Made by a program: the position numbers and the translations under genes | NCBI RefSeq assembly: GCF_900156065.1 | Contig: NZ_FTNF01000025.1 | Span: 1 to 64,000, forward strand | Origin: Micromonospora avicenniae | GTDB taxonomy: Bacteria > Actinomycetota > Actinomycetes > Mycobacteriales > Micromonosporaceae | Reading direction: 5' to 3' | Length of the DNA: 64,000 bases | Part shown: positions 36,085-46,067 of the stretch, piece after piece | Position numbering within the stretch: position 1 is the stretch's first letter | Layout of the letters: each line of letters starts with the position of its first letter | Notes under the pieces: generated by a model | Seen by the model: the letters and a program-made list of their open reading frames with translations, nothing else | What the model was told of the DNA's origin: nothing | Database searches by the model: none

Positions 36085-37434
36085 TCACTGAACGGTGAAG
36101 CCTTGCTCCTTGGCGTACTTCGCCACGTCCTCCTGAATCCGGTCGGCCGCCTGCGATCCCGTGATGGAACCCTTGATGACCTCGCTGACCTGCTTCTCCA
36201 TGGCGTCTAGGTAGTACTGGCCGAAGGGGGCGTACTGGACGCCCTTGTAGGCGTCCGCGGCGGGAACGTAGACCTCCTTGTTCGCCTGCTGGCCGTCGAA
36301 GAACGCCACCTTCAGGTCGATGAACGCGGGATCCTTGAGCGCCGTGAGGTTCAGCGGGAAGATGATCTGGTTGGTCCAGCCGTCGGTGAGCGACTCCTTG
36401 TCGGCGTAGAGCCCGTAGGCGGCCTTCGCCGCCAGCTCCGGCTTCTTGGACTGCTTGGTCACCGAGAACGCCGACCCGCCCCAGTTCACCTGCACCGGGT
36501 TGGCCGGGTCCCACTGGGGCAGCGGCGCCACCGCGAACTTGCCGGTGTCCTGGCCCTTGCCGACGCCCGCGCCGGTGAGGTAGCCGGGCGCCCACGCCGC
36601 CGAGATGTACGTCGCGTAGTTGCCGTTGATCACGCCGGAGATGTATTCCGGGGTGAACTGGTTCTGCGTCCCGACCAGCCCCTTCTTGACGAGGCCACCC
36701 CAGTAGTCCAGCACGTCCTTGGACGCCTGGTCGTTGAGCTTGACGCCGATCGAGTTCGGCTGTGCCGGATCGAAGGCGAAGGGGGTGGCGCCCTTCTGGA
36801 TCTGCAGCGCCATCATCACCGCCGGGACGTTCGCGCCGAGGTCCCCGAAGAGCGGACCGCCGGCGTCCTTCACCTTCTGCGCTGCCTGCTCGTACTCGGC
36901 CCAGGTCTTCGGCGGGGTGATCTTGTACTTGTCGAAGATGTCCTTCCGGTAGATCATGCCCATCGGGCCACCGTCGACCGGGACGCCGTAGACCGCGTCG
37001 CCGACCGACACGTCCTTCCAGGCGCCCTCGCTGTAGTTGGCCTTGACCGCGTCGAAGCCGTACTGCTTGATGTCGACGAGCGCGCCCTGGATCTGGAAGG
37101 TCGGGATCCGGTCCGCCTCGATCATGATCACGTCGGGCGCACCGGTGCCCGCCGAGATGGCCGTCTGGAACTTGTCGTACTCGTCGCCGCCCTGCCCGAC
37201 ATTGGTCCAGCAGACCTGCACCTCGTCGTTCAACTTGTTGAAGTTGTCGACGACGAGCTGCATGTTGGGATACCAGCCCCACATCGTCACGGCCGGCAGG
37301 TCCTTCTTGGTGATCGTGTTCGTGCAGTTGCTCGCGTCGCTTCCGCCACCGCCCCCACCCCCGTCGGAGCAGGCGGCGAGGCCGGCGCCGGCCGCGAGCA
37401 TGGCTACCGTGGCGAGAATCTGTTTCCTCTTCAT
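36085..37434 (-). CDS. Sugar-binding lipoprotein of CUT1 ABC transporter
   Basis: 449 residues. It has signal peptide and lipobox LAAC (Cys22), then a Gly/Ser linker and a solute-binding fold: AVTMWGWYPNMQLVV, TNVGQGGDEYDKF and GAPDVIMIEADRIP are typical of family 1 extracellular binding proteins for oligosaccharides. An AAGGGAA stands upstream of the ATG. It is the first gene of the operon leading to the permeases, the arabinonate-type dehydratase and the LacI regulator. Confidence 0.93.
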   Translation of the reverse strand: MKRKQILATVAMLAAGAGLAACSDGGGGGGGSDASNCTNTITKKDLPAVTMWGWYPNMQLVVDNFNKLNDEVQVCWTNVGQGGDEYDKFQTAISAGTGAPDVIMIEADRIPTFQIQGALVDIKQYGFDAVKANYSEGAWKDVSVGDAVYGVPVDGGPMGMIYRKDIFDKYKITPPKTWAEYEQAAQKVKDAGGPLFGDLGANVPAVMMALQIQKGATPFAFDPAQPNSIGVKLNDQASKDVLDYWGGLVKKGLVGTQNQFTPEYISGVINGNYATYISAAWAPGYLTGAGVGKGQDTGKFAVAPLPQWDPANPVQVNWGGSAFSVTKQSKKPELAAKAAYGLYADKESLTDGWTNQIIFPLNLTALKDPAFIDLKVAFFDGQQANKEVYVPAADAYKGVQYAPFGQYYLDAMEKQVSEVIKGSITGSQAADRIQEDVAKYAKEQGFTVQ

Positions 37435-37509
37435 TGACGTGATTCCCTTCGGGGGATCGGGGGGATGCGCGACGTCCACGCGCCGTCGTGTGGGGCTGGC
37501 GATCGACCG

Positions 37510-37545
37510 GGGACAGGCAGGGGGCGGCTGCCCCCGGCCCGTCCC
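37510..37545. terminator. Hairpin in the 207-bp spacer before the SBP gene
   Basis: GGGGGC-N4-GCCCCC with an outer GGGAC/GTCCC pair, 97 bases after the stop of the minus-strand tandem esterase gene. It probably separates that gene from the ABC operon. Confidence 0.55.
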
Positions 37546-37641
37546 GCACGCCGATCCTCTTCGCGGAACACGCCCATGCCTGGCGGGTGCCACCGGGCGC
37601 AGGAAGCGTCCGGCTCCCGGTGGCGTCGCCCGCACGGGCTC

Positions 37642-39822
37642 CTAGCGCTTGAACAGACGCGGCGCCAGGTCGATGAGGTTCTTCTGCCACACGTCCCAAC
37701 CGTGCGGCCCGGGGGTCACCCCGTCGAACTCGTAGCGGACACCGAGGTCGTTCAGCGTGGTCAGGGACGCCATGAAGCTCGGGTACACGAAGTCGGTCTG
37801 GTCGCCGACGTACAGGCGCAGCATCTTGGTCCCGTTGTTGATCGCCTCCACGTCGACGCCGGTGCCGCTACCGAACCCCGCCGAGAAGGCCGCGACGTAG
37901 GCGAACTGACCGGGGTACGTCCTGAGCACCCCCAGCGCCTGCCCGCCGCCCATCGACAGTCCGGCGATGGCCTGCTGGGACGGCTCGCTCGAGATGTGGT
38001 ACCGGGCGCGGGCCGTCGGCACGATGTTCTCCAGCAGCTCCCTGTTGAAGTTGGACGAGTTGCCGTTGCCCATCACGACCACCATCGGGACCAGGTCGCC
38101 GTCGAGGAACTGGTGGTCCAGGATCTGCTTGGCGCGTCCCATCTCGACCCAGTCCGTGTAGTTCTGGCCGCCACCATGCTGCAGGTAGAGGACGGGATAC
38201 GGCTGCGCCCTGCTCGGGTCGTACCCGGGAGGCGTCCACACCAGGGCGGTGCGGTCCTGGCCTGCCACGGTGCTTCGGTAGGTCATGCTCTCGACCTGCC
38301 CGCCCTGACCGGCCGGCACGTCGGACAGCAGGCGCGCGGCCGCCCCCGGAATGAGGAAGGTGCTCCACGTCGGCTCGGTGGTCACCTTCGTCGGGTTGGA
38401 CGTGTCCTTGACCGCGACCCGGTCGACGATGAGCCGGTAGTAGTAGAACCACGGGTCCAGCGGGCCCACTGTCCCGCGCCACCGGTCGCCGTCGCGGGAC
38501 AGCGGCACCCGTAGCCAACTGCCGCCCGGCGCCACGTTCGCCCACACCGTGACGTGCTGGGCGTCGGCGAAGCCCGTGGTCGTCTCGAAGGTGACGAAGC
38601 CGTCCTCGGTGACGAACGGCGTCGGGGTGGTGCCGGCCGGCGGCGGGGCGAACTCGCCGTCCAGCCGCCCGTGGCCCGGGCTCGGGCCGTGGTCCGACAC
38701 GTCACGGAACAGCCGCGGCAGGAAATCGACGAGGTTCTCCTGCCAGGTGTCCCAGTTCCCGCCACCGTCCGGGTTGACCCCGTCGAACTCGAACTCGACG
38801 CCGGCTCGGCCCAGCGCCTTCATCAGACGGTAGGTGACGTTGTACGCGGGGTCGGTCACGTTCCCCGTGTACAGGCGCAGCAGCTTGACCTCGCGGTTGA
38901 TCTCCTTGGCGTTCCCGCGGTCCACGTCGGGGACCTGCAGGCCGGAGAACGAGCCGACGTAGGCGAACTGCCGCGGCTTGGTGAGCGCCGTCGCCAACGC
39001 CTTCGATCCGCCGTCCGACACCCCCGCGATCGCCTGGTGCGCCGGGTCACGCAGGACGTGGTAGCTGTCCGCGACCGCCTTGCGGAGGTCCTTCAGCTCC
39101 TTGTCGTCCGAGCTGTCGTCGTCGTTGATCACGACCACCATCGGTCTGATGGCGCCGGCGGTCGAGAGGTTGTCGAGGATCTGCTTCGTTCGGCCGAGGT
39201 CGAGCCAGTCGGTGGTGGCCTCGCCATCGCCGGACTGCAGGTACAGCACCGGATAGCCCTTGCCACCCTTGGCCACGTAGTCGGGCGGTGTCCAGACCAG
39301 GGCCGACCGTTGCCCCGTCCTGGTCCGGTACGTCAGCGGCTCGACCTTGCCGCCGGTCCCCTCGGGGGCGTCCGCGAGCCATCGTGCCGAGTCACCGGGG
39401 ACGAAGAAGGTGCTCCAGAGCGGCTCGGACGTCACACTGGTGCCGTTCGTCGGGTCCTTCAGACTCTTGGTGTCGTCGCCGGTGACCTGGTAGTGGTACT
39501 GGCCGGGCTCCAGTGGACCGAGCACCCCCGACCAGACGTCACCACGGCGGGTCAGACCGAACTCCGCCCAGCTGGAGGAGGGACCGAAGTTCCCCTCGAC
39601 GACGACCTGCGACACCGCGCCCACGTGGTCTTGCACATAGGCGGCCGGGACGCTGAACGACGCGTAGCGGTCTTCCGAGACACCCAGCCACGGCGTGTCC
39701 GCCGCAGCCGGTTGCGGCGTGAACAGAACCGCCGCGACTGCCATGGCTCCGGCGGTGAACGCCGCCGAGAGCCGACGCACGCCCGTACGGCGTAAGCGCC
39801 CATGGTAGAATCCAGTTGTCAC
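37642..39822 (-). CDS. Secreted tandem esterase (feruloyl-esterase-like), first domain degenerate
   Basis: 726 residues from a GTG with AAAGGAG upstream and a signal peptide ending near AAADT. Two copies of an E-set-like beta domain plus PF00756-type esterase domain follow (about 43-375 and 405-725). Copy 2 has the oxyanion loop LYLQHGGG, nucleophile GLSMGG (Ser623) and PHGWDVW (His707). In copy 1 the same places read LYLQSGDG, GVSDGG (Ser269) and GGNWDTW (Asn356), so it has lost the catalytic histidine and the oxyanion loop. Only copy 2 should be active, probably removing ferulic or acetyl groups from arabinoxylan; copy 1 may bind substrate. Confidence 0.9.
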   Translation of the reverse strand: MTTGFYHGRLRRTGVRRLSAAFTAGAMAVAAVLFTPQPAAADTPWLGVSEDRYASFSVPAAYVQDHVGAVSQVVVEGNFGPSSSWAEFGLTRRGDVWSGVLGPLEPGQYHYQVTGDDTKSLKDPTNGTSVTSEPLWSTFFVPGDSARWLADAPEGTGGKVEPLTYRTRTGQRSALVWTPPDYVAKGGKGYPVLYLQSGDGEATTDWLDLGRTKQILDNLSTAGAIRPMVVVINDDDSSDDKELKDLRKAVADSYHVLRDPAHQAIAGVSDGGSKALATALTKPRQFAYVGSFSGLQVPDVDRGNAKEINREVKLLRLYTGNVTDPAYNVTYRLMKALGRAGVEFEFDGVNPDGGGNWDTWQENLVDFLPRLFRDVSDHGPSPGHGRLDGEFAPPPAGTTPTPFVTEDGFVTFETTTGFADAQHVTVWANVAPGGSWLRVPLSRDGDRWRGTVGPLDPWFYYYRLIVDRVAVKDTSNPTKVTTEPTWSTFLIPGAAARLLSDVPAGQGGQVESMTYRSTVAGQDRTALVWTPPGYDPSRAQPYPVLYLQHGGGQNYTDWVEMGRAKQILDHQFLDGDLVPMVVVMGNGNSSNFNRELLENIVPTARARYHISSEPSQQAIAGLSMGGGQALGVLRTYPGQFAYVAAFSAGFGSGTGVDVEAINNGTKMLRLYVGDQTDFVYPSFMASLTTLNDLGVRYEFDGVTPGPHGWDVWQKNLIDLAPRLFKR

Positions 39823-40004
39823 GTTCCACTCCTTTTCTGCGCCGACCGCGGATGCGACCCGACTGGCCGGCTCAACTCATCGGTGGATTTCGCTGCTGGT
39901 CTGCGTCCATGCCTCCTTCACAGGTTCGCCACGGATGCACCTGACGTGATCGCCCGGTGCGGCTTCGGTGTCCGGTGCGACCAGTCGGTCGCACCGGGGA
40001 CGTT

Positions 40005-41027
40005 TCAGGATCTTGTGGTGCTCTTCGGCGGCGCGGTCGAGCCGCGGACCACGAGCCTGGTAGGCAGCACCACCTGGCGCGGCCCCTCCCACTCGCCGGT
40101 CACCAGTGACTTCAGCATCCGCGCGGCCTCGTATCCGAGCTGGTACATCGACTGGTCCACAGTGGTCAACCCGGGCTCGGTCAACGCCGACTCCGGGATG
40201 TTGTCGAACCCGACGACCGACAGGTCCCCGGGCACGGAGATCCCCAACTCCTTTGCCACTTCCAGAACCTTGAGCGCCATCCCGTCGCTCGCCGCGAAGA
40301 TCGCCGTCGGCCGGTCCGCCCGTTGCAACAACGCGCGCGCCAAGGGAGAGGCGGACTCGGGGTTGAAATCGCCTCTGCCGATCAGCGTCAGATCGACCGG
40401 GACGCCCGCGCCGGTCAGCGCGGTCCGGTACCCCTCCTCCCGCGACCATGCCGCCGCGAGGTTGGATCGGCCGGCGATGAACCCGATGCGCCGATGGCCC
40501 AGGCCGAGCAGGTGCTCAACGGCGGCGGTGGCGCCGGCGAGGTTGTCGGCGGTCACCGAGGGCGCTGTCGAGTGCCTCGCCGGGTCGATGGCCACAACCG
40601 GCGTCCGGCTCTGCACTTCGCCCCATGGCGTGACAACGATGCACCCGTCGGTGAGAGTGCCCGACAGGCGGGTCAGATGCCGCTGCTCCCAACCCTCCGA
40701 ATAGGACCCGTAGAGATCACTGTTGGCGTAGATGATGAGGTCGAATCCGGAGCGGCTCAGGGCCTTCATCACCCCCTTGAGCACCTCTGCCGTATACGAC
40801 TGGAAGCTGTGCGTGACAAGACCCAGGACGTTGGTGCGGCTACGCCGAAGGCTGGTCGCCACCAGGCTGGACTCGTAGCCGAGTCGCTCAATGGCTGAAC
40901 GGACCTGCGCGCTCGTGCGGGCGCTGACGCCGTAATGCCCGTTGACCACGCGCGACACGGTGGCGGTGGAAACGCCGGCCGCCCGAGCGACGTCACTCAT
41001 CGTTACCGGCGCATTGACTTCGGTCAT
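40005..41027 (-). CDS. LacI-family regulator of hemicellulose genes
   Basis: 340 residues. HTH: VTMSDVARAAGVSTATVSRVVNG, hinge YESSLVATSLRRSRTNVLG, then the sugar-binding domain ending SVVGFDNIPESALTEPGL. Two operator-like sites lie 24 and 56 bases before its ATG, and similar sites lie between GH3 and GH51 and before the large GH43. It is therefore the best candidate for a local repressor that releases these genes when an arabinose- or xylose-containing ligand binds. It is transcribed alone, away from the GH3 gene's 3-prime end. Confidence 0.94.
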   Translation of the reverse strand: MTEVNAPVTMSDVARAAGVSTATVSRVVNGHYGVSARTSAQVRSAIERLGYESSLVATSLRRSRTNVLGLVTHSFQSYTAEVLKGVMKALSRSGFDLIIYANSDLYGSYSEGWEQRHLTRLSGTLTDGCIVVTPWGEVQSRTPVVAIDPARHSTAPSVTADNLAGATAAVEHLLGLGHRRIGFIAGRSNLAAAWSREEGYRTALTGAGVPVDLTLIGRGDFNPESASPLARALLQRADRPTAIFAASDGMALKVLEVAKELGISVPGDLSVVGFDNIPESALTEPGLTTVDQSMYQLGYEAARMLKSLVTGEWEGPRQVVLPTRLVVRGSTAPPKSTTRS

Positions 41028-41050
41028 GCCCGCTCTCTCTGGACTGCAAT

Positions 41051-41064
41051 CGTTATCGGTTACG
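41051..41064. promoter_or_regulatory. LacI operator A
   Basis: CGTTATCGGTTACG, on the other strand CGTAACCGATAACG, a LacI-type dyad centred on CG, 24 bases upstream of the lacI ATG. It matches operator B at 12 of 14 positions. Confidence 0.65.
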
Positions 41065-41082
41065 TTTCCAGGATGTTGTCAA

Positions 41083-41096
41083 CGTAACCGGCAACG
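41083..41096. promoter_or_regulatory. LacI operator B
   Basis: CGTAACCGGCAACG, its centre 32 bp (three helical turns) from that of operator A, so two repressor dimers could bind the same face of the DNA. Confidence 0.65.
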
Positions 41097-41374
41097 ATTA
41101 CGAACACAAGACCTCTTCGATCTCTCGCAACCCGGTTGTGACCGTTCACCCGGAGGCGCGCAATGGCGCAATCGGTGACCGGCCGCTGCTGTGGACGCGG
41201 GAGCGGCTGTCGCCCTCGACGCCCCAATGCGGCAACTCGTTTCCGGTGGGTCGTTCGGCCCGGCAACCCGTAGGCGTGATCGTCGGGGTGGATTGATTTC
41301 GCAGTGCGGCATGGCCGACGGAAACGCGTAATCCGGCACCATGACCGCGCCTGTCGTTCACCTCGGCGCCGGAC
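41097..41374. other. Intergenic region between lacI promoter and GH3 3-prime end
   Basis: With the operators this makes a 347-bp gap. No open frame here has a ribosome site or recognisable content, and I saw no strong hairpin for the GH3 gene that ends at 41375. Confidence 0.5.
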
Positions 41375-43819
41375 TCATACCCGTCCCACCGCCGGACCTG
41401 GGCCACCGCCGTCTCCGCCGAACGGCGACGCGACGGCCTCGCCGGACAGGTCACGGACTTCGGTCGTGCCCGTATACGCCTTCGGCGTCACCGGCCGGTT
41501 CGCGTCCGCACGGATGACGAAGCTGCCGGCGAGGGCGCGGTCGTGGGCCGAGAGGCCGACGTACACCTCGATCTCGCCAGGTTCCACGGTGTAGTTCAGG
41601 TCGCGGTCGTAGAAGCCGAGCTGGCCCGTGGGCAGCTCGAACCGCACCGCCACCCGCTGGCCGGCGGCGGCCGACACCCGGGCGAAGCCCTTCAGCTCGA
41701 GCACCGGCCGGGTGACCGTTGCCTGCGGGTCACGGACGTAGAGCTGGACGACTTCCTCGCCGGCCCGGTCTCCGGCATTGGTGAGCGTGACCGCGACGCC
41801 GACGCTGTCTCCGGCCCGGACCTCCGCGGCTTCCACCGCGGCCCGGTCGATCGTGAAGGGCGCGTATCCGAGGCCGTGACCGAAGGCGTAGCGCGGCCCG
41901 ACCGGCGAATCCACGTAGTCACCGTGCCAGTGCGACCGGCCGCCGGACACCTTGTGGCCGTAGAAGACGGGGATCTGACCCACCGTACGCGGATACGAGA
42001 TCGGCAGCTTTCCGCTCGGATTCACCTCGCCGAGGAGCACCTCGGCGATCGCCTGGGCCCCGGTCTCGCCGGGCAGCCAGGCCATCAGCACCGCGGCGCA
42101 CTTCTCGTGCAGGAAGTCGCTGCCCACCGGTCGACCGGCGACGAGCACCGCCACGACGGGGGTACCGGTGGCTACGACGGCGCGGACGAGATCCTCCTGT
42201 ACGCCGGGGAGGTCCAGGCTGGACCTGTCCCGCGACTCGCCCGTGGTCGCCCTGGGCGTCAGCCCCGAGCGGTCCCCCAGCACCAGCACGGCGACGTCGG
42301 CGGCCGCGGCTGCCGCGACGGCCGCGGCGAATCCGTCCGTCGAGGGATCGACCACATCGCAGCCCGGTACGTAGCGCAGCCGGTCACCCAGTCGGACCGC
42401 GAGCTCGTCCCGCACCGTGGGCACACCGTCGGTACTCTCGTCGATCTCCAGGTCGTCCGGGATCGTCATCATCTCGCCGAGCAGCCCCCGCCGCTCGCGC
42501 GCTTCGGTCAGGGCCTCGATGTGGGCCGCGAACGAGTAGTCACCGAGCAGGTGTCGCGCGTCGTCGGCATTCGGCCCGATGAGCGCGACCGTTCCGGGGC
42601 CATCGAGCAGTGGCAGGACACCGTCGTTCTTGAGCAGGACGAGGCTGCGGCGCCCGATCTCGAGCGCCACGTCCCGATGCCGCTCGGCGCTCACCGCCGT
42701 CAGGACCGCACCCTCGTCGACGTACGGATCCTCGAATAGCCCGAGTTCGAACTTGTGCCGCAGAACCCGCGAGACCGCTTCGTCGAGCCGGGCCTCGCTG
42801 ACCTCACCGGCGTCCAGGGCGTGCTCGAGGGCGTCGGCGTACGCGTCCGTCGCCGGAAGCTCGACGTCGACACCCGCACTGAGGGCCAGCATCGCGGCCC
42901 GCTGCTTGTCCTGTGCGAAGTGGTGGTACGAGTGGAGATCGTTGACGGCGAAGTAGTCGGACACCACGCTTCCCGCGAAGCCCCACCGCCCCCGGAGGAT
43001 GTCGGCGAGCAGTTCCCGGTTGGCATGGCAGGGAATGCCGTCAAGCTCGTGGTAGCCGGCCATCACCGACTGGAGCCCGCCCTCGCGGACCGCCGCCTCG
43101 AACGGATACAGGTACACCTCACGCAGCAGGCGCGGTGGCAGGTGGGCCGGCGCCCAGTTCAACCCGCCTTCGGACGCGCCGTAGCCGACGAAGTGCTTGG
43201 CCGTCGCGAGCACGCCGTCGGTCAGGTCGGCACCCTGGAGTCCCCGAACGAACGCCACGCCCATCCGGGCCACCAGATACGGATCCTCGCCGTAGGTCTC
43301 CTCCGTCCGGCCCCACCGCGGGTCACGCACCACGTCCAGCACCGGCGACAGCCCCTGGTGGCCTCCCATGGCGCGCATCTGGGCGCGAACGGCGTCCGCC
43401 AACTGCCGGTTGAGCTCCGGCGCCCAGGTGCTCGCGACGCCGATCGCCTGCGGAAAGATGGTCGCCTCGCGCGCCATCACTCCCGAGCAGACCTCCTCGT
43501 GCACGATCGCCGGGATTCCCAGCCGAGTCTCGGTCACCAGGAACCGCTGGATCGCGTTGGCGGCGCGCGCCACCTGCGCCGCCTTCAGGCTGGTCGCCCC
43601 CGCGACGCGGGTCACGTGGCCCAGACCGTTTCCGAGGATCGGCCGGGCCCGCTCTGCCGAGAACCGTCCGCCCTCCAGCACCCTGAACGCCCACGTGCTG
43701 CCCAGTTGTGCGAGCTTCTCCGCACGGGTCATTCGCGCCAGCAGATCCGACACCCGCTCCGCGACAGGCGCTGTCGCATCGGCGTAGGTCGCCCCAGCCT
43801 CCGGCTTCACAGTGGTCAT
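41375..43819 (-). CDS. Intracellular GH3 beta-xylosidase/beta-glucosidase
   Basis: 814 residues from the ATG at 43819, with no signal peptide. The (beta/alpha)8 domain has LSPVLDVVRDPRWGRTEETYGEDP, KHFVGYG and the nucleophile Asp288 in GSVVSDYFAV. The C-terminal half has the alpha/beta sandwich (VALIGPNAD, GESRDRSSLDLPG) and the fibronectin-like domain (VTLTNAGDRAGEEVVQLYV). It hydrolyses oligosaccharides imported by the ABC systems; beta-xylosidase is the favoured reading from context, but beta-glucosidase cannot be excluded. It is divergent from the GH51 gene across a LacI-type operator. Confidence 0.92.
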   Translation of the reverse strand: MTTVKPEAGATYADATAPVAERVSDLLARMTRAEKLAQLGSTWAFRVLEGGRFSAERARPILGNGLGHVTRVAGATSLKAAQVARAANAIQRFLVTETRLGIPAIVHEEVCSGVMAREATIFPQAIGVASTWAPELNRQLADAVRAQMRAMGGHQGLSPVLDVVRDPRWGRTEETYGEDPYLVARMGVAFVRGLQGADLTDGVLATAKHFVGYGASEGGLNWAPAHLPPRLLREVYLYPFEAAVREGGLQSVMAGYHELDGIPCHANRELLADILRGRWGFAGSVVSDYFAVNDLHSYHHFAQDKQRAAMLALSAGVDVELPATDAYADALEHALDAGEVSEARLDEAVSRVLRHKFELGLFEDPYVDEGAVLTAVSAERHRDVALEIGRRSLVLLKNDGVLPLLDGPGTVALIGPNADDARHLLGDYSFAAHIEALTEARERRGLLGEMMTIPDDLEIDESTDGVPTVRDELAVRLGDRLRYVPGCDVVDPSTDGFAAAVAAAAAADVAVLVLGDRSGLTPRATTGESRDRSSLDLPGVQEDLVRAVVATGTPVVAVLVAGRPVGSDFLHEKCAAVLMAWLPGETGAQAIAEVLLGEVNPSGKLPISYPRTVGQIPVFYGHKVSGGRSHWHGDYVDSPVGPRYAFGHGLGYAPFTIDRAAVEAAEVRAGDSVGVAVTLTNAGDRAGEEVVQLYVRDPQATVTRPVLELKGFARVSAAAGQRVAVRFELPTGQLGFYDRDLNYTVEPGEIEVYVGLSAHDRALAGSFVIRADANRPVTPKAYTGTTEVRDLSGEAVASPFGGDGGGPGPAVGRV

Positions 43820-44406
43820 CCGGTCACCCCAATCACCGCCACAACCTGTCTTCCGGCCCCACCGGTCAGGACGCTCCATGCCCCTGGCCGTGTCCCCCGT
43901 CACGGCCGTCGCCGAGCCGGTGTCCGATCCTCGAAGCCGTTCGTCCACTTCGGATCGGGCCTGGTGCGGCCGCCGGCCGTCGCCGGAGCAAGGAGGGACG
44001 GGGACGGTCACCCTGACGTCTGCCGGCACCGTTCCGTGGTTGCGGCAAGCCCGACGACCGAGAAGCCGATCGCTCAGGTACGCCCGGTCCAGACATTGAT
44101 CGAGGGCATCGTGTCCCCTATCGTAAACGTAATCGGTAACGTTTACATTGATCGTGACCGTAATAGATGACTGTCGTGTTGTCCAGAGCCCGCACAGTCC
44201 CCACCACCCCTCGGTTCCGAGCAGCGGCGCAGATCGTGGCGTCGGGATCACGCACGAAGGGAGCCACCCCTGAACCCCCACCTCGATGAAGCGCCGGAAC
44301 GCCTGGCCGGCGCCGAGAGCCCACTCCCCCACCGCCACGGACTGCCGGCCCGGTCGCGGCGGCACCTGCGGGCCGAGCCCCGGTCGACCGTCCGCCGGGA
44401 GGCGTC
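43820..44406. other. 587-bp divergent promoter region between GH3 and GH51
   Basis: It holds no convincing gene in any frame. Its key content is the extended LacI-type dyad at 44123-44146. The sequence around 44115-44165 is AT-richer and is probably the promoter core for one or both genes. Confidence 0.55.
44123..44146. promoter_or_regulatory. LacI operator C with extended dyad
   Basis: Outer arms GTAAACGT and ACGTTTAC are perfect inverted repeats around an 8-base centre; the core CGTAATCGGTAACG (44128-44141) resembles operators A and B of the lacI gene. It lies between the divergent GH3 and GH51 genes. Confidence 0.7.
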
Positions 44407-45939
44407 GTGAACACGGCACGTTTGATGCTGGACCCACGCCGGCGGGTCGCGCCGGTACCGCGCCGGCTCTTCGGGTCGTTCGTGGAGCATCTGGGCCGCT
44501 GCGTCTACACCGGCATCTACGAGCCGGAGCACCCGACTGCCGACCCGGACGGGTTCCGGCGTGACGTCCTCGCGCTCGTGCGGGAGTTGGGCGTCACCAC
44601 GGTCCGCTATCCGGGCGGGAACTTCGTCTCCTCCTACCGGTGGGAGGACGGCGTCGGTCCGGTCGACCGACGACCGCCGCGGCTCGACCTCGCCTGGCAC
44701 AGCCTGGAGACCAACGCGTTCGGGCTCGACGAGTTCATGCGCTGGATCCGCAAGGCCGGCGCCGAACCGATCATGGCGGTCAACCTCGGCACCCGCGGCA
44801 CCGCCGAAGCCGTCGACCTGCTCGAATACGCCAATCACCGCGGCGGCAGTCACCTCGCCGACCAGCGCCGCGACAACGGCGCTACCGATCCGTACGGGAT
44901 CAGGTTGTGGTGCCTCGGCAACGAGATGGACGGCCCGTGGCAGGTGGGCGCGCGGACCGCGCCCGAGTACGGACGCCTCGCCGCGCAGACCGCCAAGGCC
45001 ATGCGCCGTTTCGATCCCGCTCTCGAACTCATCGCCTGCGGGTCGTCGTACATGGGCATGCCCACCTTCGGCAGCTGGGAACGCGACGTGCTCACCGAGG
45101 CGTACGACGACGTCGACCTGATCTCCCTGCACGCCTACTACCAGCCGGTCGACGACGACCTGCCCAGCTTCCTCGCCTCCGCCGAGGAGATGGACAGGTA
45201 CATCGACTCCGTCACCGCCATCGCCGACTCCGTCGGGGCGATCCGCAGGTCCAGCAAGAAGATCATGATCGCGTTCGACGAGTGGAACGTCTGGTACCAG
45301 TCCGCCGCGCCGTCCACGCCGCCGAGCGGTGAGGACTGGCCGGTCGCACCGCCGTTGCTGGAGGATCACTACAGCGTGGCGGACGCCGTCGTCGTCGGCG
45401 GCCTGCTCATCAGCCTGCTCCGGCACAGCGACCGGGTCACTGCGGCCTGCCAGGCCCAGCTGGTCAACGTCATCGCACCGATCATGACCGAACCGGGTGG
45501 ATCGGCCTGGCGCCAGACCATCTTCCACCCCTTCGCCCGCACCGCCCGGCACGCCCGCGGAGCCGTCCTCGACGTACTCCGTGACGGCAGCACGACGACC
45601 ACCGACCGGCACGGCGAGATCGATGCGGTGGACGCGGTCGCCACCTGGGACGACGCCGCCGGCGAGATGGCCGTGTTCCTGGTCAACCGCGCCCTGGCCG
45701 CACCCGCCGAGGTGACCGTCGACCTCAGCGGCGCCCAGGTGCGAGGGATCATCGAGTGCGTGACCGTCGGCGGCACCGACCTCGACGCCAGGAACACCGC
45801 CCGCGGTCCGGATCACGCCGCCCCTCGCCCCAACGACACGGCACGGCGGGTCGGCTCCGACATCCGGCTGACCCTCCCGCCCGCGTCGTGGAGCATGGCG
45901 CGTTTGACGGTCAGCCCCAGCGAGCCCATGTCCGCCTGA
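44407..45939 (+). CDS. Intracellular GH51 alpha-L-arabinofuranosidase
   Basis: 510 residues from a GTG with GGGAGG upstream and no signal peptide. Typical GH51 text includes GSFVEHLGRCVYTGIYEP, VRYPGGNFVSSYRWEDGVGP and ETNAFGLDEF. The acid/base is Glu173 in CLGNEMDGPW and the nucleophile Glu292 in AFDEWNVWY. A C-terminal beta domain closes the protein. It releases L-arabinose from imported arabino- or arabinoxylo-oligosaccharides, feeding the arabinonate pathway genes in this locus. It is divergent from GH3 with a shared LacI-type operator. Confidence 0.96.
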   Translation: MNTARLMLDPRRRVAPVPRRLFGSFVEHLGRCVYTGIYEPEHPTADPDGFRRDVLALVRELGVTTVRYPGGNFVSSYRWEDGVGPVDRRPPRLDLAWHSLETNAFGLDEFMRWIRKAGAEPIMAVNLGTRGTAEAVDLLEYANHRGGSHLADQRRDNGATDPYGIRLWCLGNEMDGPWQVGARTAPEYGRLAAQTAKAMRRFDPALELIACGSSYMGMPTFGSWERDVLTEAYDDVDLISLHAYYQPVDDDLPSFLASAEEMDRYIDSVTAIADSVGAIRRSSKKIMIAFDEWNVWYQSAAPSTPPSGEDWPVAPPLLEDHYSVADAVVVGGLLISLLRHSDRVTAACQAQLVNVIAPIMTEPGGSAWRQTIFHPFARTARHARGAVLDVLRDGSTTTTDRHGEIDAVDAVATWDDAAGEMAVFLVNRALAAPAEVTVDLSGAQVRGIIECVTVGGTDLDARNTARGPDHAAPRPNDTARRVGSDIRLTLPPASWSMARLTVSPSEPMSA

Positions 45940-46067
45940 CCAGGCATTGCCTGGGATGCCTGGCCGGGCCCGACCGGACGAGCCGTTCCCGACGTGGCGC
46001 AGTGCCGGTTGTGGCCACCACGGCCAGAGGGCTCGCCGTCACCTCGCCACGGCGCCGAGGTGGCACG

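Noticed and set aside
44160..44406. Possible small gene between the LacI operator and GH51
   Set aside because: Frames are Pro/Arg-rich, lack conserved features, and the GH51 start with its GGGAGG site explains the region as a leader.
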